Source: Gammaproteobacteria bacterium
GTDB taxonomy: Bacteria; Pseudomonadota; Gammaproteobacteria; UBA6429; Thiohalophilaceae
Assembly: GCA_024639445.1 (NCBI GenBank)
Contig: JAHEIJ010000001.1
Coordinates: 1 to 34,874, forward strand
DNA length: 34,874 nucleotides
Direction: 5' to 3'
The notes beneath the pieces are model-generated. The model was given only the letters and a program-made list of their open reading frames with translations, made no database searches and had not been told where the DNA came from. Position numbers and translations under genes: made by a program. Of the stretch, positions 33,989 to 34,874 are shown in pieces. Every line of letters starts with the position of its first letter. The stretch's first letter is position 1.

Positions 33989-34874
33989 CTATTCAGCTTC
34001 ATGACGTAGCGCCGTAATTTCCGCCAGAATCGATACGGCAATTTCCGGTGGTGTATGGCTGCCGATGGGTAACCCCACCGGGGCATGCAAGTGTTGCAGT
34101 TGTTGTGGCGTTATGCCAAGTTCTCTCAGGCGTTCGCGTCGCATTTCATTATTTTTTCGGGAACCAATCGCACCCACATAGAAAGCATCGGAATTCAAGG
34201 CATCCATTAACGCCATGTCATCCAGCTTGGGGTCATGTGCCAGGGTGATAATCACACTGCGCGGATGAGTGGCATAAGCGTTCACGGCATCATCCGGCAT
34301 CATGCGCACAAACTCGATCCCCGGCTCACTATTACTCAGGGTCCAGCCCTGCTCGTACTCCTCACGCGGATCACAGACGATGACATGGTAATCGAGCATT
34401 AATGCCATTGAAGCCACATATTGTGAAAGATGCCCCGCACCAATTAACAGCATTTGCCATTGTGGCCCAAATACTTTTTTTACATCATTGTCAGTATAAG
34501 CAAAATCATCACTCGCGCCTGCCGAGTGTAAACTGACTTCACCTGTGTTCAGGCATACTTGCCGCGTTATCAATTCTTTGTTTTGGATCTTGTCCAACAA
34601 TGCTTGAATCTGGCTCTGATTATCCAACTCCTCAACCAGTAACTCCAGTCGTCCACCGCAGGGCAAACCAAAACGCGTGGCTTCCTGGCGATCAATGCCG
34701 TAGTCAATGAGGGTTGGGTAAGAACTGGCCAGTTGTTGATTGCGGTAACGGGCAACCAGGTCTTCTTCCACACAACCGCCGGACACGGAACCGGCATGCA
34801 CGCCGTCATCCCGCATCAACATCAGGGAGCCGATAGGCCGTGGAGAGGAACCCCAGGTCCGGGCCACGGTAACC
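33989..34874 (-). CDS. XdhC/CoxI family protein (5' end outside window)
   Basis: About 295 residues of an XdhC-type protein, a factor that sulfurates or inserts molybdenum cofactor into xanthine-dehydrogenase-family enzymes. The N-terminal XdhC_CoxI domain reads TWGSSPRPIGSLM and VSGGCVEEDL with its conserved cysteine. A Rossmann domain follows (LLIGAGHLSQYVASMA and VIVCDPREEYEQG), ending with YVGAIGSRKN and GLPIGSHTPPEIAVSILAEI. The frame is open through the window edge (VTVARTWG), so the true start lies beyond. Its molybdoenzyme partner would be expected nearby, outside the window. Confidence 0.9.
   Translation of the reverse strand, partial: VTVARTWGSSPRPIGSLMLMRDDGVHAGSVSGGCVEEDLVARYRNQQLASSYPTLIDYGIDRQEATRFGLPCGGRLELLVEELDNQSQIQALLDKIQNKELITRQVCLNTGEVSLHSAGASDDFAYTDNDVKKVFGPQWQMLLIGAGHLSQYVASMALMLDYHVIVCDPREEYEQGWTLSNSEPGIEFVRMMPDDAVNAYATHPRSVIITLAHDPKLDDMALMDALNSDAFYVGAIGSRKNNEMRRERLRELGITPQQLQHLHAPVGLPIGSHTPPEIAVSILAEITALRHEAE

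Noticed and set aside
1..34874. tRNA, rRNA, CRISPR, transposase, integrase or phage genes
   Set aside because: No tRNA-like cloverleaf with a GGTTCGA-type arm, no regularly spaced repeats and no mobile-element protein was seen.

Overview
This window reads as the chromosome of a free-living gammaproteobacterium with moderate GC content. It carries gammaproteobacterial-type housekeeping and accessory families (YqiA, YajD, GcvR-like, polyphosphate:AMP phosphotransferase, PiT phosphate transporter, DUF4389). A cysteine-less DsrC/TusE relative and a multiheme cytochrome of the octaheme tetrathionate reductase type hint at a sulfur-metabolising, respiratory lifestyle. The genus cannot be fixed from the sequence alone. 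I found no rRNA, tRNA, CRISPR array, insertion sequence, integrase or phage gene.

Layout. 1-4517: minus-strand genes: a truncated 6-phosphogluconate dehydrogenase, a ZnT9-like cation transporter, a glutathione transferase, a lysine-rich histone-H1-like protein with its own terminator, a conserved GCxCP protein of unknown role, a DUF4389 membrane protein and a PEBP-family protein. 4934-8345: PiT phosphate transporter (+), then DsbA-like and RspA-like DsrC genes (-), then a YqiA-type hydrolase (+). 8358-14716 (-): polyphosphate:AMP phosphotransferase, a GFA-family zinc protein, and an RND efflux adaptor/pump pair whose stop and start codons overlap. 14871-18255: a Spy/CpxP-like periplasmic protein, an unknown four-helix membrane protein, a beta-carbonic anhydrase with terminator, a dienelactone-hydrolase-like exported protein lacking the expected nucleophile and histidine, and a cysteine-rich small protein. 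18466-19985 (-): arsC-acr3 arsenic resistance pair without arsR.

20101-24766 is the most interesting region. A divergent IclR regulator faces a two-gene operon encoding a ThDP-dependent transketolase/phosphoketolase-like enzyme and a DUF1537 (four-carbon acid-sugar) kinase. The intergenic regions hold three related palindromes of the TTTCACAnTGTGAAA type and a three-way-junction RNA fold. The kinase is split by a single -1 frame change. I infer a regulated sugar-acid degradation module in which a kinase phosphorylates a polyhydroxy acid or ketose and the ThDP enzyme cleaves it. The substrate is unknown to me.

24971-29110 (-) is a tightly packed run: AI-2E-family membrane protein, GcvR-like ACT protein, DUF4405 membrane protein, LEA2 lipoprotein, GIDE-domain membrane protein and a small membrane protein. 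29338-34874: an exported endonuclease/exonuclease/phosphatase-fold lipoprotein (-), a ten-heme cytochrome c related to octaheme tetrathionate reductase with a strong terminator (+), a single-TM protein, YajD HNH nuclease, a lipoprotein, and a truncated XdhC-type molybdoenzyme maturation factor (all -).
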